A stretch of DNA of 64,000 bases from Ensifer oleiphilus (GTDB lineage: Bacteria; Pseudomonadota; Alphaproteobacteria; Rhizobiales; Rhizobiaceae). Position 1 is the first letter of the stretch, and every line of letters begins with the position of its first letter. Location: assembly GCF_013371465.1 (NCBI RefSeq), contig NZ_JABWDU010000007.1, positions 62,001 through 126,000 of the forward strand, in the 5' to 3' direction. The position numbers were made by a program, and so were the translations under genes. The notes under the pieces were generated by a model. The model did not search any database. It worked only from the letters and a program-made list of their open reading frames with translations, and was not told the DNA's origin. Positions 51,479 to 59,706 of the stretch are shown here, piece by piece.

Positions 51479-53796
51479 GGTTTGCCTGCCGTCGTTGCCG
51501 CGCGCGCCAGGTTGTTCACATATTGCGCGCGGGCGGAGTTGTACTGCTTCGGCCAGGGCTCGCCATCGTAACCGATCTTCGCTGCCTCGTGCAGGACGAA
51601 GGAAGGATCCGCCAGGTGTGGGCGGGCGATCGCGCAGAGGTCGGCGCGGCCGGCGGCGATGATCGAATTGGCGTGATCCGCTTCGGAAATCGCCCCGACG
51701 GCGATGGTCGGCACCTGGATCTCGTTGCGGATCTTGTCGGAAAAGGGGGTCTGGAACAGCCGGCCGTAGACAGGCTGTTCTTCCTTGACCACCTGGCCGG
51801 AGGAGCAGTCGATCATGTCGGCGCCGGCCTCCTTGAACAGGCGGGCAAAGACGGCCGCGTCGTCCGGCGTATTGCCGCCCTCGTGCCAGTCGTGCGTCGA
51901 CAGACGCACCGACATCGGTCGATCCTCGGGCCAGATCTTGCGAACTGCGTGGAATACTTCGAGCGGGAAGCGGGCGCGGGCCGCGTGGTCGCCCCCATAG
52001 TCGTCCGTGCGAAGGTTGGTGAGCGGTGACAGGAAACTTGAAAGCAGGTAGCCGTGCGCCACGTGCAGCTCGAGGATGTCAAAGCCAAGGTCCCGGGCCC
52101 GCTCGGTGGCCTGTATGAAGTCGGCAACGACGCGGTCCATATCCGCACGGGTCATCTCGCGCGGCGTGTCCGAATGCTTGAGGTAGGGCAGGGCGGATGC
52201 CGAAATGAGTGGCCAGGCGCCTTCGTTCAAAGGTTGGTCGATCCCCTCCCAGGCGAGCTTGGTCGCGCCCTTGCGTCCGGCGTGTCCGAGCTGGATGCCG
52301 ATCTTGGCTTGGGTCTGCTGGTGCACGAAGTCGACGATGCGCTTGTAAGCCAGCGTCTGTTCGGCGTTCCACAGGCCCAGGCACCCCGGCGTGATGCGGG
52401 CGTCGGGCGATACGCAGGTCATTTCCGGGAAAACGAGTGCGGCGCCGCCCATGGCGCGTGCGCCCAGATGCACCAGATGAAAGTCGTTCGGCACGCCATC
52501 GGTCGCTGAATACATCGCCATCGGCGAGACCACGATGCGGTTCCTGAGCGTCAGGCCACGCAGCTTGAACGGCGTGAACATCGGTGGCGGGACGGCTCCG
52601 CTTGCCGCAGGCGCGACACCGGCGCGTTCGGCAAACCAGCGCTCGAAGCCTTCGAGCCAGTCCTTGTCTCGCAGGCGGAGGTTTTCGTGGCTGATGCGCT
52701 GCGAGCGGGTCAACATCGAATACATGAACTGCTCGGGCTCCAGCGTATCGGCATAACGCGTGCCGACGACCTCGAACCATTCCATGGCATTGCGGGCGGC
52801 ATTCTGGATGCGGGCGACATCAACCCGGCGGATCTCTTCGTAAGCCTGGAGCACGTCGGGGATGCTGGCCTTGTCGTGGCCGAACGTATCGAACTGGCGG
52901 GTCAGCTCGATGGCGTCGTCGATCGCGAGCTTGGTGCCCGACCCGATGGCGAAATGCGCGGTATGGGCGCTGTCGCCCATTAGGACGACGTGGCTATTGC
53001 CGTTGAAGTGGCTCCACTTCTCGCAGATCAACCGGCCGAAATTCAGCCAGGCCGAGCCGCGCATATGGCGCGCATTGGTCATCAGCTTATGACCATCGAG
53101 CGTCTCGGCAAAAAGTTTTTCGCAAAACGCGATCGACTGGTCCTGATCCATCTGGTCGAGGCCATGGGCGCGGAAAACATCGTCGGTGGTCTCGACGATG
53201 AAGGTCGAGGTGTCGTCGTCGAAACGGTAGATATGCGCTTGGAACCAGCCGTGTTCGGTGCGCTGGAAGTCGAAGGTGAAGGCATCGAAGCGCTTGTTGG
53301 TGCCGAGCCAGACATAGCGGTTGGGACGGATGACCATGTCCGGCTGGAAGACATCGGAGTATCTGTTGCGAATTCGGGAGTTGACGCCATCGGAAGCGAT
53401 GATGAGGTCGGCATCGGCAAATTGCTCGTCGCTTTCCACGTCCTGCTCGAACACGAGTTCGACACCGAGTTCGAGGCAGCGCTCCTGGAGGATGTTGAGC
53501 ATCTTCTTGCGGCCGATGCCGACGAAGCCGTGGCCCGTCGTCCTGATCTTGCGGCCCTTGAAGACCAGCTCGATATCGTCCCAATGGTTGAAGGAAACCT
53601 CGATGGCCTCAGCCGTTTCCGGATCCCACTTTCGCATCGACTGCATCGTGGCGTCCGAGAAGACCACCCCCCAACCGAAGGTATCGAAGGCGCGGTTGCG
53701 CTCGACGACCGTTACCTGGTGCTCCGGGTGCTGGCGCTTCATCAGCAACGCAAAATAGAGGCCGGCTGGCCCGCCACCGATACAGACGATCCGCAT
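51475..53796 (-). CDS. 2-aminobenzoyl-CoA monooxygenase/reductase-like bifunctional flavoprotein
   Basis: A 773-residue fusion. The N-terminal half (1 to about 390) is a single-component aromatic monooxygenase with the FAD motif G7-G8-G9-P-A-G12, [13 protein letters not shown] and [14 protein letters not shown] near 272-285. The C-terminal half (about 406-760) is an old-yellow-enzyme-like NAD(P)H:flavin oxidoreductase with [18 protein letters not shown] and [16 protein letters not shown]. This architecture and size are those of 2-aminobenzoyl-CoA monooxygenase/reductase of Azoarcus evansii and of enzymes annotated as salicylyl-CoA 5-hydroxylase/oxidoreductase. It hydroxylates and then reduces (dearomatises) the CoA-bound ring. 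GGGAGGAG precedes ATG 53796; the 20 codons upstream in frame are not family-like. It heads the operon. Confidence 0.9.
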   Translation of the reverse strand: MRIVCIGGGPAGLYFALLMKRQHPEHQVTVVERNRAFDTFGWGVVFSDATMQSMRKWDPETAEAIEVSFNHWDDIELVFKGRKIRTTGHGFVGIGRKKMLNILQERCLELGVELVFEQDVESDEQFADADLIIASDGVNSRIRNRYSDVFQPDMVIRPNRYVWLGTNKRFDAFTFDFQRTEHGWFQAHIYRFDDDTSTFIVETTDDVFRAHGLDQMDQDQSIAFCEKLFAETLDGHKLMTNARHMRGSAWLNFGRLICEKWSHFNGNSHVVLMGDSAHTAHFAIGSGTKLAIDDAIELTRQFDTFGHDKASIPDVLQAYEEIRRVDVARIQNAARNAMEWFEVVGTRYADTLEPEQFMYSMLTRSQRISHENLRLRDKDWLEGFERWFAERAGVAPAASGAVPPPMFTPFKLRGLTLRNRIVVSPMAMYSATDGVPNDFHLVHLGARAMGGAALVFPEMTCVSPDARITPGCLGLWNAEQTLAYKRIVDFVHQQTQAKIGIQLGHAGRKGATKLAWEGIDQPLNEGAWPLISASALPYLKHSDTPREMTRADMDRVVADFIQATERARDLGFDILELHVAHGYLLSSFLSPLTNLRTDDYGGDHAARARFPLEVFHAVRKIWPEDRPMSVRLSTHDWHEGGNTPDDAAVFARLFKEAGADMIDCSSGQVVKEEQPVYGRLFQTPFSDKIRNEIQVPTIAVGAISEADHANSIIAAGRADLCAIARPHLADPSFVLHEAAKIGYDGEPWPKQYNSARAQYVNNLARAATTAGKP

Positions 53797-53895
53797 GTCG
53801 TTCTCCTCCCGAGCTCCGGCCGCGCGCGTCGCCGCCCTGATGCCGTTGGCGGTCATCCGGAACTGCTTGAGGCAAGGGTGGACTCATTCACAATA

Positions 53896-53954
53896 AATTT
53901 CAAGCTTAAAATTGTTTTGCGCGAATGCACTTTCCGCAAGTGCGGATTTCGCGC
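53896..53954. promoter_or_regulatory. Palindromes between the aromatic operon and the MarR gene
   Basis: AATTTCAAGCTTAAAATT at 53896-53913 is an 18-base palindrome with one mismatched pair, centred on AAGCTT, the A/T-rich type often bound by MarR dimers. Next to it lies a nested dyad: outer arms GCGCGAA (53919-53925) and TTCGCGC (53948-53954), inner arms GCACTT (53927-53932) and AAGTGC (53938-53943). The region is upstream of the flavoprotein start at 53796 and contains the operon promoter. The binding proteins are inferred. Confidence 0.45.
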
Positions 53955-54017
53955 ACGGGCCATCAGCGGAGGTCCGCTTCTCAGGCGCCAGGAAAGTAGG
54001 CAAAGTCGGAATTGCCT

Positions 54018-54542
54018 TTAGGTGTTTTTTGCCAACGCGGAGATGACGGAGCGCTTGAGCTTGGCGAGTTCATCCATCAACACGCCGCTTTCCTTGGGCG
54101 AAAGGCCCGCAAACAGGTCGGAGATCCAGTCGGCATGGGTTGCAGCCATCTTCTCGAATTCGGCGCGGCCAAAGGGCGTCAGCGCGATCACTTGCACGCG
54201 CCGATCCGTCGGCAATGTGGTGCGGCTTATGTGGCCGCTCTCGGTGAGACGCTCCACCAGGACCGTTATGTTGCCGGGCGAGACCATCATGCGTTTAGAG
54301 ACCTCGCCAAGCACCATGCCATCGGGCGCGCGCTCGAGCTGGGCCATCAGGTCGAAACGCGGCAGGGTCGAGTCGAATTCCTCCCGGAGCCGGCGGCGGA
54401 TCTCGCTCTCGACCAGCGTCGAACAGGTGAGCAAGCGCAGCCATAACCTGAGCTCGGCGCGATGATCGCCGGGAGCTTCGAGTGCCTTGGTCTCGCCATC
54501 CACCCATTCCGGCGAAGTGTCGAACTTGTCTTCACCCATCAT
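54018..54542 (-). CDS. MarR-family transcriptional regulator
   Basis: A 174-residue winged-helix regulator. The recognition region is GMVLGEVSKRMMVSPGNITV followed by the wing SGHISRTTLPTDRRVQVIALT, both standard for MarR. The N-terminal and C-terminal helices form the dimer interface. The start is uncertain: ATG 54542 or 54539 or GTG 54569, none with a strong Shine-Dalgarno. It is immediately upstream of the 2-aminobenzoyl-CoA operon on the same strand, with candidate operators at 53896-53954, so it is the likely repressor relieved by an aromatic acid or its CoA ester. Confidence 0.9.
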   Translation of the reverse strand: MMGEDKFDTSPEWVDGETKALEAPGDHRAELRLWLRLLTCSTLVESEIRRRLREEFDSTLPRFDLMAQLERAPDGMVLGEVSKRMMVSPGNITVLVERLTESGHISRTTLPTDRRVQVIALTPFGRAEFEKMAATHADWISDLFAGLSPKESGVLMDELAKLKRSVISALAKNT

Positions 54543-54646
54543 AACAACCGTCCGCTTCTTGTCCTGCACCCTCGCATCGGCGGGCAGTCGCCCGTCCCTT
54601 TGCTTTTAGAGACGTTTCCGGCTCTTGGACAGGCCGTCACGCTCCG

Positions 54647-55414
54647 TCATTTGGAAGCATGCCGCGGCCAGGAATGGTGCCCGGCTGGAGTGGCGCCATC
54701 CTCGGATTGGGCGTAGACGTTCACCGTAAAACCAATGTGGTCGGTCATGAGCTGTCGGGCGCGTTCGATGTCGCGGTCGAGCACCGCCTCCATTAGTTCG
54801 GTGTGATGCTCGATCGCCATGGCGTCCTCCAAGGCGGCGACCGCCTCTTCATATCCCTCGCTCATGCCTGCCGCCGCCCTCAATGTCGGGGCCAGACTGA
54901 GGAAGCGATGATGGCGGCGAAGCTGGTCGGAGATCGTTGCCTGAAACCGGGAAAGCCAGCTCGAGCGCGCTGCGCCGATCAGGGCGCTGTGGAAAGCGGC
55001 GTGTTTCTCGTCCCACTCGTCGATCTCGCTTTCAGAGACGTTTCCGACGGCAATCTTGCAGCGCGACAGCCGGTAGTGCGCTGTGACGACGGCGGACTCC
55101 CAGGCGCTGTCGCCTTTTTCGATCGACTCGATGAGCAGCGGTATCTCCACGACCAAACGGGCCCGGGTCAGGTCGTCGAGCGCCTCGCGCGAAACCGGTG
55201 CAACAGCGAAGCCGCGGTTGCTGATTGCCGTCACCAGCCCTTCGGCTTCCAGTCGCGACAGGGCTTCCCTCAGAGGCGTCCAGCCGATGCCGTAGTTTTC
55301 GCGCAGACCACTCAACTTCATCGGCGCACCCGGCTTGAGCCGCGTTGCCAGGATGTCGCGGCGCAGCAACCGGTAGGCCGATTCCGTTTTGGTCGACTGT
55401 TCGTGATCTTGCAT
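54647..55414 (-). CDS. GntR-family regulator (FadR/FCD subfamily)
   Basis: A 255-residue regulator. The N-terminal winged helix (about 10-75) contains GWTPLREALSRLEAEGLV, the GntR signature. The C-terminal all-helical FCD domain (about 85-235) holds likely metal and ligand residues in DEKHAAFHSALI and the late ARQLMTDHI. AAGGG precedes ATG 55414; a TTG one codon earlier is possible. It is divergent from the importer/kynureninase operon at 55574, with A/T-rich repeats in between, so it probably controls uptake and kynureninase in response to an aromatic or amino acid ligand. Confidence 0.92.
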   Translation of the reverse strand: MQDHEQSTKTESAYRLLRRDILATRLKPGAPMKLSGLRENYGIGWTPLREALSRLEAEGLVTAISNRGFAVAPVSREALDDLTRARLVVEIPLLIESIEKGDSAWESAVVTAHYRLSRCKIAVGNVSESEIDEWDEKHAAFHSALIGAARSSWLSRFQATISDQLRRHHRFLSLAPTLRAAAGMSEGYEEAVAALEDAMAIEHHTELMEAVLDRDIERARQLMTDHIGFTVNVYAQSEDGATPAGHHSWPRHASK

Positions 55415-55446
55415 CAAGTACCCTTAACGCCCGCGCCGTTGAGCTC

Positions 55447-55489
55447 AAATATATATAGTTCTGCCGAGAATTTGAAAATATATATATTT
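55447..55489. promoter_or_regulatory. Two A/T-rich operator-like repeats before the kynureninase operon
   Basis: AAATATATATAG at 55447-55458 and the perfect 14-base palindrome AAATATATATATTT at 55476-55489 start 29 bases apart, close to three helical turns. They lie between the divergent gntR and importer genes and directly upstream of the -35 candidate. In this G/C-rich DNA such a run is conspicuous. GntR/FCD binding is inferred from position. Confidence 0.45.
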
Positions 55490-55491
55490 GT

Positions 55492-55520
55492 TTGACAAGA
55501 ACTCTGACCGTCTCCATCAT
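55492..55520 (+). promoter_or_regulatory. Promoter candidate of the importer/kynureninase operon
   Basis: A perfect TTGACA -35 at 55492-55497, a 17-base spacer and a weak CATCAT -10 at 55515-55520, about 55 bases before the first ATG. The A/T palindrome ends three bases before the -35, a position suited to regulation. Confidence 0.45.
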
Positions 55521-55573
55521 CCACGCACGCCGCCGAGGAGGGTGGCAAGCTCGTCAAATTCTGGGAGGGATGC

Positions 55574-56557
55574 ATGAGCAAGAGAACGTGGCTTTCGGGA
55601 TTGGTCGTCGCCGGCGCGCTGGCATGGGGAACGGGAACGGCCGCTGCCGATCCGATCCGCATCGGCATCGCTAATTTCGGCGAACACCCGCAATTGAGCG
55701 CGTCGATCGCCGGCTTCAAGAAGGCGCTGGCTGAAAACGGCTTCGTGGAAGGCACCGATGTCGTCTACACCGAAAGCCATACGAACTTCGATGCTTCGCT
55801 CGTGCCGCAGATGATTGCAAAGCTGCAGGCAGAACAGCCGAAGCTCGTCTATACGATCACCACACCCGTATCGCAGATCGCCAAGAAGGCGCTCGCCGGA
55901 TCCGGCATCCCGGTCGTCTTTTCCGCCGTCACCGATCCGGTGGCAGCCAAGCTGGTTCCGTCCTGGGAGGTGGGCGACGACGGCATGACCGGAGCGACGG
56001 ACCTTCAGGACGTGGCCGCCGTGATGGCCTTCACCCGCAAGCTCCTGCCGGAAGCCAAGCGCTTCGGCGTTCCCTATAATCCTGGTGAGGCGAACGACAC
56101 GGCGCTGCTCGACAAGATCAAAGAGGCGGCACCCGCTGCCGGGTTCGAGGTCGTGGCCGTGGGCGTCGACAACGTCAACGACATCCAGCAGCGCATCGCT
56201 TCCTTCGCTGGCAAGGCCGACGTGATCTACACGCCTGCATCCAATCTGCTCCAGCCGGCGATCGGTGCTGTATCGGCGGCTGCACGCCAGACGCAGATCC
56301 CGATCGTCAATTCCGACGACGGTGCCGTGCGCGATGGCGTCGTGCCGGCGAGCTTTGCCGTCAACTACGAGCAGGTCGGCATGAATGCCGGCAAGATCGC
56401 CGCCGAAATCCTTGGGGGTAAGGACCCGAAGACGATCGCGCCGTCTCGTCCGGCCTATGAAGATCACGCACCGCTGATCTCGAAGAAGGCGGCGGCCGCT
56501 TTCGGCATCGAAGTGCCGGCGGCGCTCGCCACCGAGTGCAACTGCGTCGTCGACTGA
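55574..56557 (+). CDS. ABC transporter substrate-binding protein, TrpX-like
   Basis: A 327-residue periplasmic protein of the ABC_sub_bind family (COG2984 type). The signal peptide spans about residues 1-25 (TWLSGLVVAGALAWGTGTAA). The mature protein has IRIGIANFGEHPQLSASIAG, TPVSQIAKKALAGSGIPVVF and IVNSDDGAVRDGVVPASFAV, all typical. Relatives with this gene order bind tryptophan or related aromatic amino acids. GGGAGGG precedes the ATG. Next to kynureninase, kynurenine or tryptophan is the best guess for the ligand. Confidence 0.9.
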   Translation: MSKRTWLSGLVVAGALAWGTGTAAADPIRIGIANFGEHPQLSASIAGFKKALAENGFVEGTDVVYTESHTNFDASLVPQMIAKLQAEQPKLVYTITTPVSQIAKKALAGSGIPVVFSAVTDPVAAKLVPSWEVGDDGMTGATDLQDVAAVMAFTRKLLPEAKRFGVPYNPGEANDTALLDKIKEAAPAAGFEVVAVGVDNVNDIQQRIASFAGKADVIYTPASNLLQPAIGAVSAAARQTQIPIVNSDDGAVRDGVVPASFAVNYEQVGMNAGKIAAEILGGKDPKTIAPSRPAYEDHAPLISKKAAAAFGIEVPAALATECNCVVD

Positions 56558-56575
56558 TTTCCAGTTGGTCTCAAT

Positions 56576-56602
56576 AGTGACGGCGCCAAGAGCGCTGTCA
56601 CT
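56576..56602 (+). promoter_or_regulatory. Intercistronic hairpin between binding protein and ATPase genes
   Basis: AGTGACGGCGC (56576-56586), loop CAAGA, GCGCTGTCACT (56592-56602): eleven pairs with one G-U and no T-run after it. It is typical of stem-loops that stabilise the upstream binding-protein mRNA and reduce expression of the downstream transporter genes. Confidence 0.5.
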
Positions 56603-56623
56603 TCATCGGATTGGGGGGAGCCA

Positions 56624-57403
56624 ATGCTGGAAATCAGATCGGCCCGCAAGGTCTTCTACAAGGGGCAAGCAGACGAGAAGGTCGCGCTCGACGGCCTCAG
56701 CCTCCGCCTCGCGACGGGCGAATTCGGCGTCGTCATAGGCTCGAACGGCGCCGGCAAGAGCAGCATGCTCAACGCAATTTCCGGCGCACTCGTGCTCGAT
56801 GCGGGACAGGTTGTCATCAATGGCGACGACGTGACGGCTATGCCCGTCCACAAACGCGCGATGCGGCTCGCACGCGTCTTCCAGGACCCGATGCGCGGCA
56901 CCGCAGCCAGCATGACGGTGGCGGAAAACATGTTGCTCGCCGACCTTCGCAGCAACAAGCGCACGCTCCGCCGTGGCCTCAACGCGACGCGGCTCGCGTC
57001 CTACAAGGAGCGGCTCTCTCTGCTGGGTCTCGGGCTGGAAAACCGCCTCGATACCCGTGTGGAACTGCTGTCGGGCGGCCAACGGCAATCGCTGTCCCTG
57101 ATCATGGCCGTCGGTGGGAAGCCGGAACTGCTGCTGCTTGACGAACACACCGCAGCACTTGACCCGCGCACGGCCGATATCGTCATGCAGGCGACGATCC
57201 GCGCGGTCGAAGCCCTGAAGCTGACCACGCTGATGGTGACGCACAATATGCAGCACGCCGTAGATTTCGGCCACAAGGTCGTCATGCTCGATGCAGGACG
57301 CGTTCGCCTGGAGATCGACGGCAAGGACAAGGCCCAGACGACGGTGCCGGATCTGATCGGCCATTTCTCCGTCAAAACCGACCGCATGTTCCTGGCGAGT
57401 TGA
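56624..57403 (+). CDS. ABC transporter ATP-binding protein, TrpZ-like
   Basis: A 259-residue ATPase. Walker A is G39-S-N-G-A-G-K45-S-S, the signature LSGGQRQSLSLIMA and Walker B LLLLDEHTAALDP; the DEHTAALDP form, with His instead of Pro, is normal for the partners of ABC_sub_bind proteins. GGGGGGAG precedes the ATG. It ends in a region where the permease start overlaps or follows within a few bases. Confidence 0.93.
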   Translation: MLEIRSARKVFYKGQADEKVALDGLSLRLATGEFGVVIGSNGAGKSSMLNAISGALVLDAGQVVINGDDVTAMPVHKRAMRLARVFQDPMRGTAASMTVAENMLLADLRSNKRTLRRGLNATRLASYKERLSLLGLGLENRLDTRVELLSGGQRQSLSLIMAVGGKPELLLLDEHTAALDPRTADIVMQATIRAVEALKLTTLMVTHNMQHAVDFGHKVVMLDAGRVRLEIDGKDKAQTTVPDLIGHFSVKTDRMFLAS

Positions 57404-57408
57404 CGATC

Positions 57409-58332
57409 ATGGATATCATTCAAAACATCATCTCGAGCTTCGTCTCGCTCGTTCCCGTCACGCTGGCGCAAAGCCTGATCCTCGCCTTCGTGGTGATGGG
57501 GATCATGATCCCGTTTCGCATGCTGAGCTTCCCGGATCTGACCAGCGAAGGCGCGTTCCCGCTCGGCGGCTGCGTCTGCGGCGTACTCATGGCGGCCGGC
57601 ATGTCGCCATTGGCGGCGATTGCCATTGCCTTGGTGGCGGGCTTCGTTGCCGGCTGCTGCACCGCGTTCATTCACCTGCGCTTCCGGATCCACACGCTGC
57701 TCGCCGGCATCTTGATGATGACGATGCTCTATTCGATCAACCTGCGCATCATGGGCCGCTCGAACATCTCGGTCTTCGGAGCGCCGACGGTCTTTGACTG
57801 GGTGCCGGGGTTGCAACCGGGTTTCCCGGCAAGCAAAATCGCCGTGGCAGGCCTCATCGCGCTCGTCGTCTTCGTCCTGCTCTATCATTTCTTCCGGACG
57901 GAAAAGGGCACGGCTGTCCGCGCCGTCGGCGCGAACCCGGATATGGCGGAAGCCCAGGGCATCAATGTCTGGATGGCGACCATTGGCGGCGTCGGGCTTG
58001 CTGGCGCATTCTCGGCGGCCGGCGGCGCACTGATGGTGCAGTCGCAAGGCTTTGCCGACGTCAATATGGGGCTCGGCATCCTGATCAACGGGCTGGCTGC
58101 GCTGATGATCGGTGAAGCGATTGTCGGTAAACAAAGCGTGCTGCGCCAGCTCGCCGCTCCGTTCGTCGGTGCGGTCGTCTACTATCAGCTCGTCTCCCTC
58201 TGCCTGGCTGCCGGCATGCCGCCGCCGGATCTGAAGCTTGCGACGGGCCTGTTCGTTCTGGCCATGCTGGCTCTTCCGAGCCTCAAGCGAGGCCGTGGGC
58301 CGGCACCCGCCCGCGAAACCGTACGCGAATAA
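57409..58332 (+). CDS. ABC transporter permease, TrpY-like
   Basis: A 307-residue permease with about eight hydrophobic segments, related to the branched-chain/ribose permease class (LTSEGAFPLGGCVCGVLMAA, then HTLLAGILMMTMLYSINLRI and a late ALMIGEAIVGKQSVLRQL). ATG 57409 is taken as start; a TTG at 57400 overlapping the ATPase stop is possible. With the preceding two genes it completes a TrpXYZ-like importer that is cotranscribed with kynureninase. Confidence 0.9.
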   Translation: MDIIQNIISSFVSLVPVTLAQSLILAFVVMGIMIPFRMLSFPDLTSEGAFPLGGCVCGVLMAAGMSPLAAIAIALVAGFVAGCCTAFIHLRFRIHTLLAGILMMTMLYSINLRIMGRSNISVFGAPTVFDWVPGLQPGFPASKIAVAGLIALVVFVLLYHFFRTEKGTAVRAVGANPDMAEAQGINVWMATIGGVGLAGAFSAAGGALMVQSQGFADVNMGLGILINGLAALMIGEAIVGKQSVLRQLAAPFVGAVVYYQLVSLCLAAGMPPPDLKLATGLFVLAMLALPSLKRGRGPAPARETVRE

Positions 58333-58346
58333 ACGAGGACCGTTTC

Positions 58347-59594
58347 ATGAGTGCTGTACCTGATCTTGCAGCGATCGAGGCTATGGATGCGGCCGACGTG
58401 CTGCGCCCGATGCGCGACCGCTTCATCCTGCCGCCGGGCCTCATCTATCTCGATGGCAACTCGCTCGGTGTTGCCTCGACCGCGGCCTTCGACGAACTCC
58501 GAAAGGCGGCAACCGAGGAATGGGGGCAGGATCTCATTCGCAGCTGGAACACGGCCGGGTGGTTCGACATGCCGCTCGCGCTCGGCGACCGTGTCGGGCG
58601 GCTGATCGGGGCTGCCGCCGGCCAGACCGTCGTTTGCGACACCACGTCGATCAATATCTACAAGACCCTGCATGCCGCCATGGCGCTCCGACCGGATCGT
58701 TCCATGATCGTCAGCGAAGGTGGCAGCTTCCCGACCGATCTCTACATGGCCGAGGGCGTGGTTTCGACGCGCCCCGGCGCCTCGTTGCGCCTCGAAGGGG
58801 TCGATGCGCCCGAGATCGAGGACCTGATCAACAGTGACGTGGCCGTGGTTCTGGTCAACCACGTCAACTACAAGTCCGGCGAACTCCGCGACATGGCGGC
58901 GCTGACGCGCAAGGCGCATGAGCACGGCGCGCTGGTCATCTGGGATCTCTGCCATACGGCCGGCGCCCTGCCGGTCGATCTCGACGGCGCCGATGTCGAT
59001 TTCGCCGTCGGCTGCACCTACAAGTACCTGAACGGCGGGCCTGGGGCTCCTGCTTTCATCTATGCCGCGACGCGCCACCACAGCGATATCCGTCAGCCGC
59101 TCAGCGGCTGGTGGGGGCATGCTCGTCCCTTCGCCTTCGAGAAGAACTACGCCGCCGGCGAGGGGGTCCGCCGCTTTCTTTGCGGCACACAGCCGATCCT
59201 GTCGCTGCGGGCGCTCAAGGGCGCACTCGACGTCTGGGACACGGTCGACATGGCGCAGCTCCGCGAAAAGAGCATCCGGCTGACGGATCTCTTCATCACG
59301 CTTGTCGAAGAAAAATGCGGCGCTCACGGCCTCGAGCTCGAAAGCCCGCGCGACGGGACCAAGCGCGGAAGCCAGGTCTCGTTCAGCCATCCGAACAGCT
59401 ATGAGATCATGCAGGCGCTGATTGCGCGCGGAGTCATTGGCGATTTCCGCGCACCCACCACGATGCGGTTCGGCTTCACACCGCTCTACGTCAGCTATGC
59501 CGACGTCTGGCAGGCGGTGGCCATTCTTGAAGAGATCCTACGCACCGGTTCGTGGCAGGATGCGCGTTTTGCCGTTCGCGCCGCCGTGACCTGA
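58347..59594 (+). CDS. kynU: Kynureninase
   Basis: A 415-residue PLP enzyme of aminotransferase class V that splits L-kynurenine into anthranilate and L-alanine. The PLP-binding lysine is K226 in CTYKYLNGGPGAPAF, the cofactor-contacting D200 and H203 lie in WDLCHTAGALP, and LDGNSLG at 36-42 is the family N-terminal signature. Length is normal for bacterial KynU. It follows the permease by 14 bases. It produces the anthranilate that the divergent operon at 44964-53796 is equipped to degrade once activated to its CoA ester. Confidence 0.95.
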   Translation: MSAVPDLAAIEAMDAADVLRPMRDRFILPPGLIYLDGNSLGVASTAAFDELRKAATEEWGQDLIRSWNTAGWFDMPLALGDRVGRLIGAAAGQTVVCDTTSINIYKTLHAAMALRPDRSMIVSEGGSFPTDLYMAEGVVSTRPGASLRLEGVDAPEIEDLINSDVAVVLVNHVNYKSGELRDMAALTRKAHEHGALVIWDLCHTAGALPVDLDGADVDFAVGCTYKYLNGGPGAPAFIYAATRHHSDIRQPLSGWWGHARPFAFEKNYAAGEGVRRFLCGTQPILSLRALKGALDVWDTVDMAQLREKSIRLTDLFITLVEEKCGAHGLELESPRDGTKRGSQVSFSHPNSYEIMQALIARGVIGDFRAPTTMRFGFTPLYVSYADVWQAVAILEEILRTGSWQDARFAVRAAVT

Positions 59595-59607
59595 TCTCCA
59601 TATTTTC

Positions 59608-59641
59608 TGAGACTGCGGGCGGTCTGCTTCCTGCAGTCTCA
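59608..59641 (+). promoter_or_regulatory. Hairpin in the kynU to PLP-enzyme gap
   Basis: TGAGACTGC (59608-59616) and GCAGTCTCA (59633-59641) form a 9-bp perfect stem with a 16-base loop, 14 bases after the kynU stop. There is no T-run, so it is more likely an mRNA-processing or stability element than a full terminator. Confidence 0.35.
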
Positions 59642-59706
59642 AGTCGGATCATAAGTCTCACTCGGCGTGACTGAGCGTCGGGCAGCCGTAACAGGGGACG
59701 TTCACA

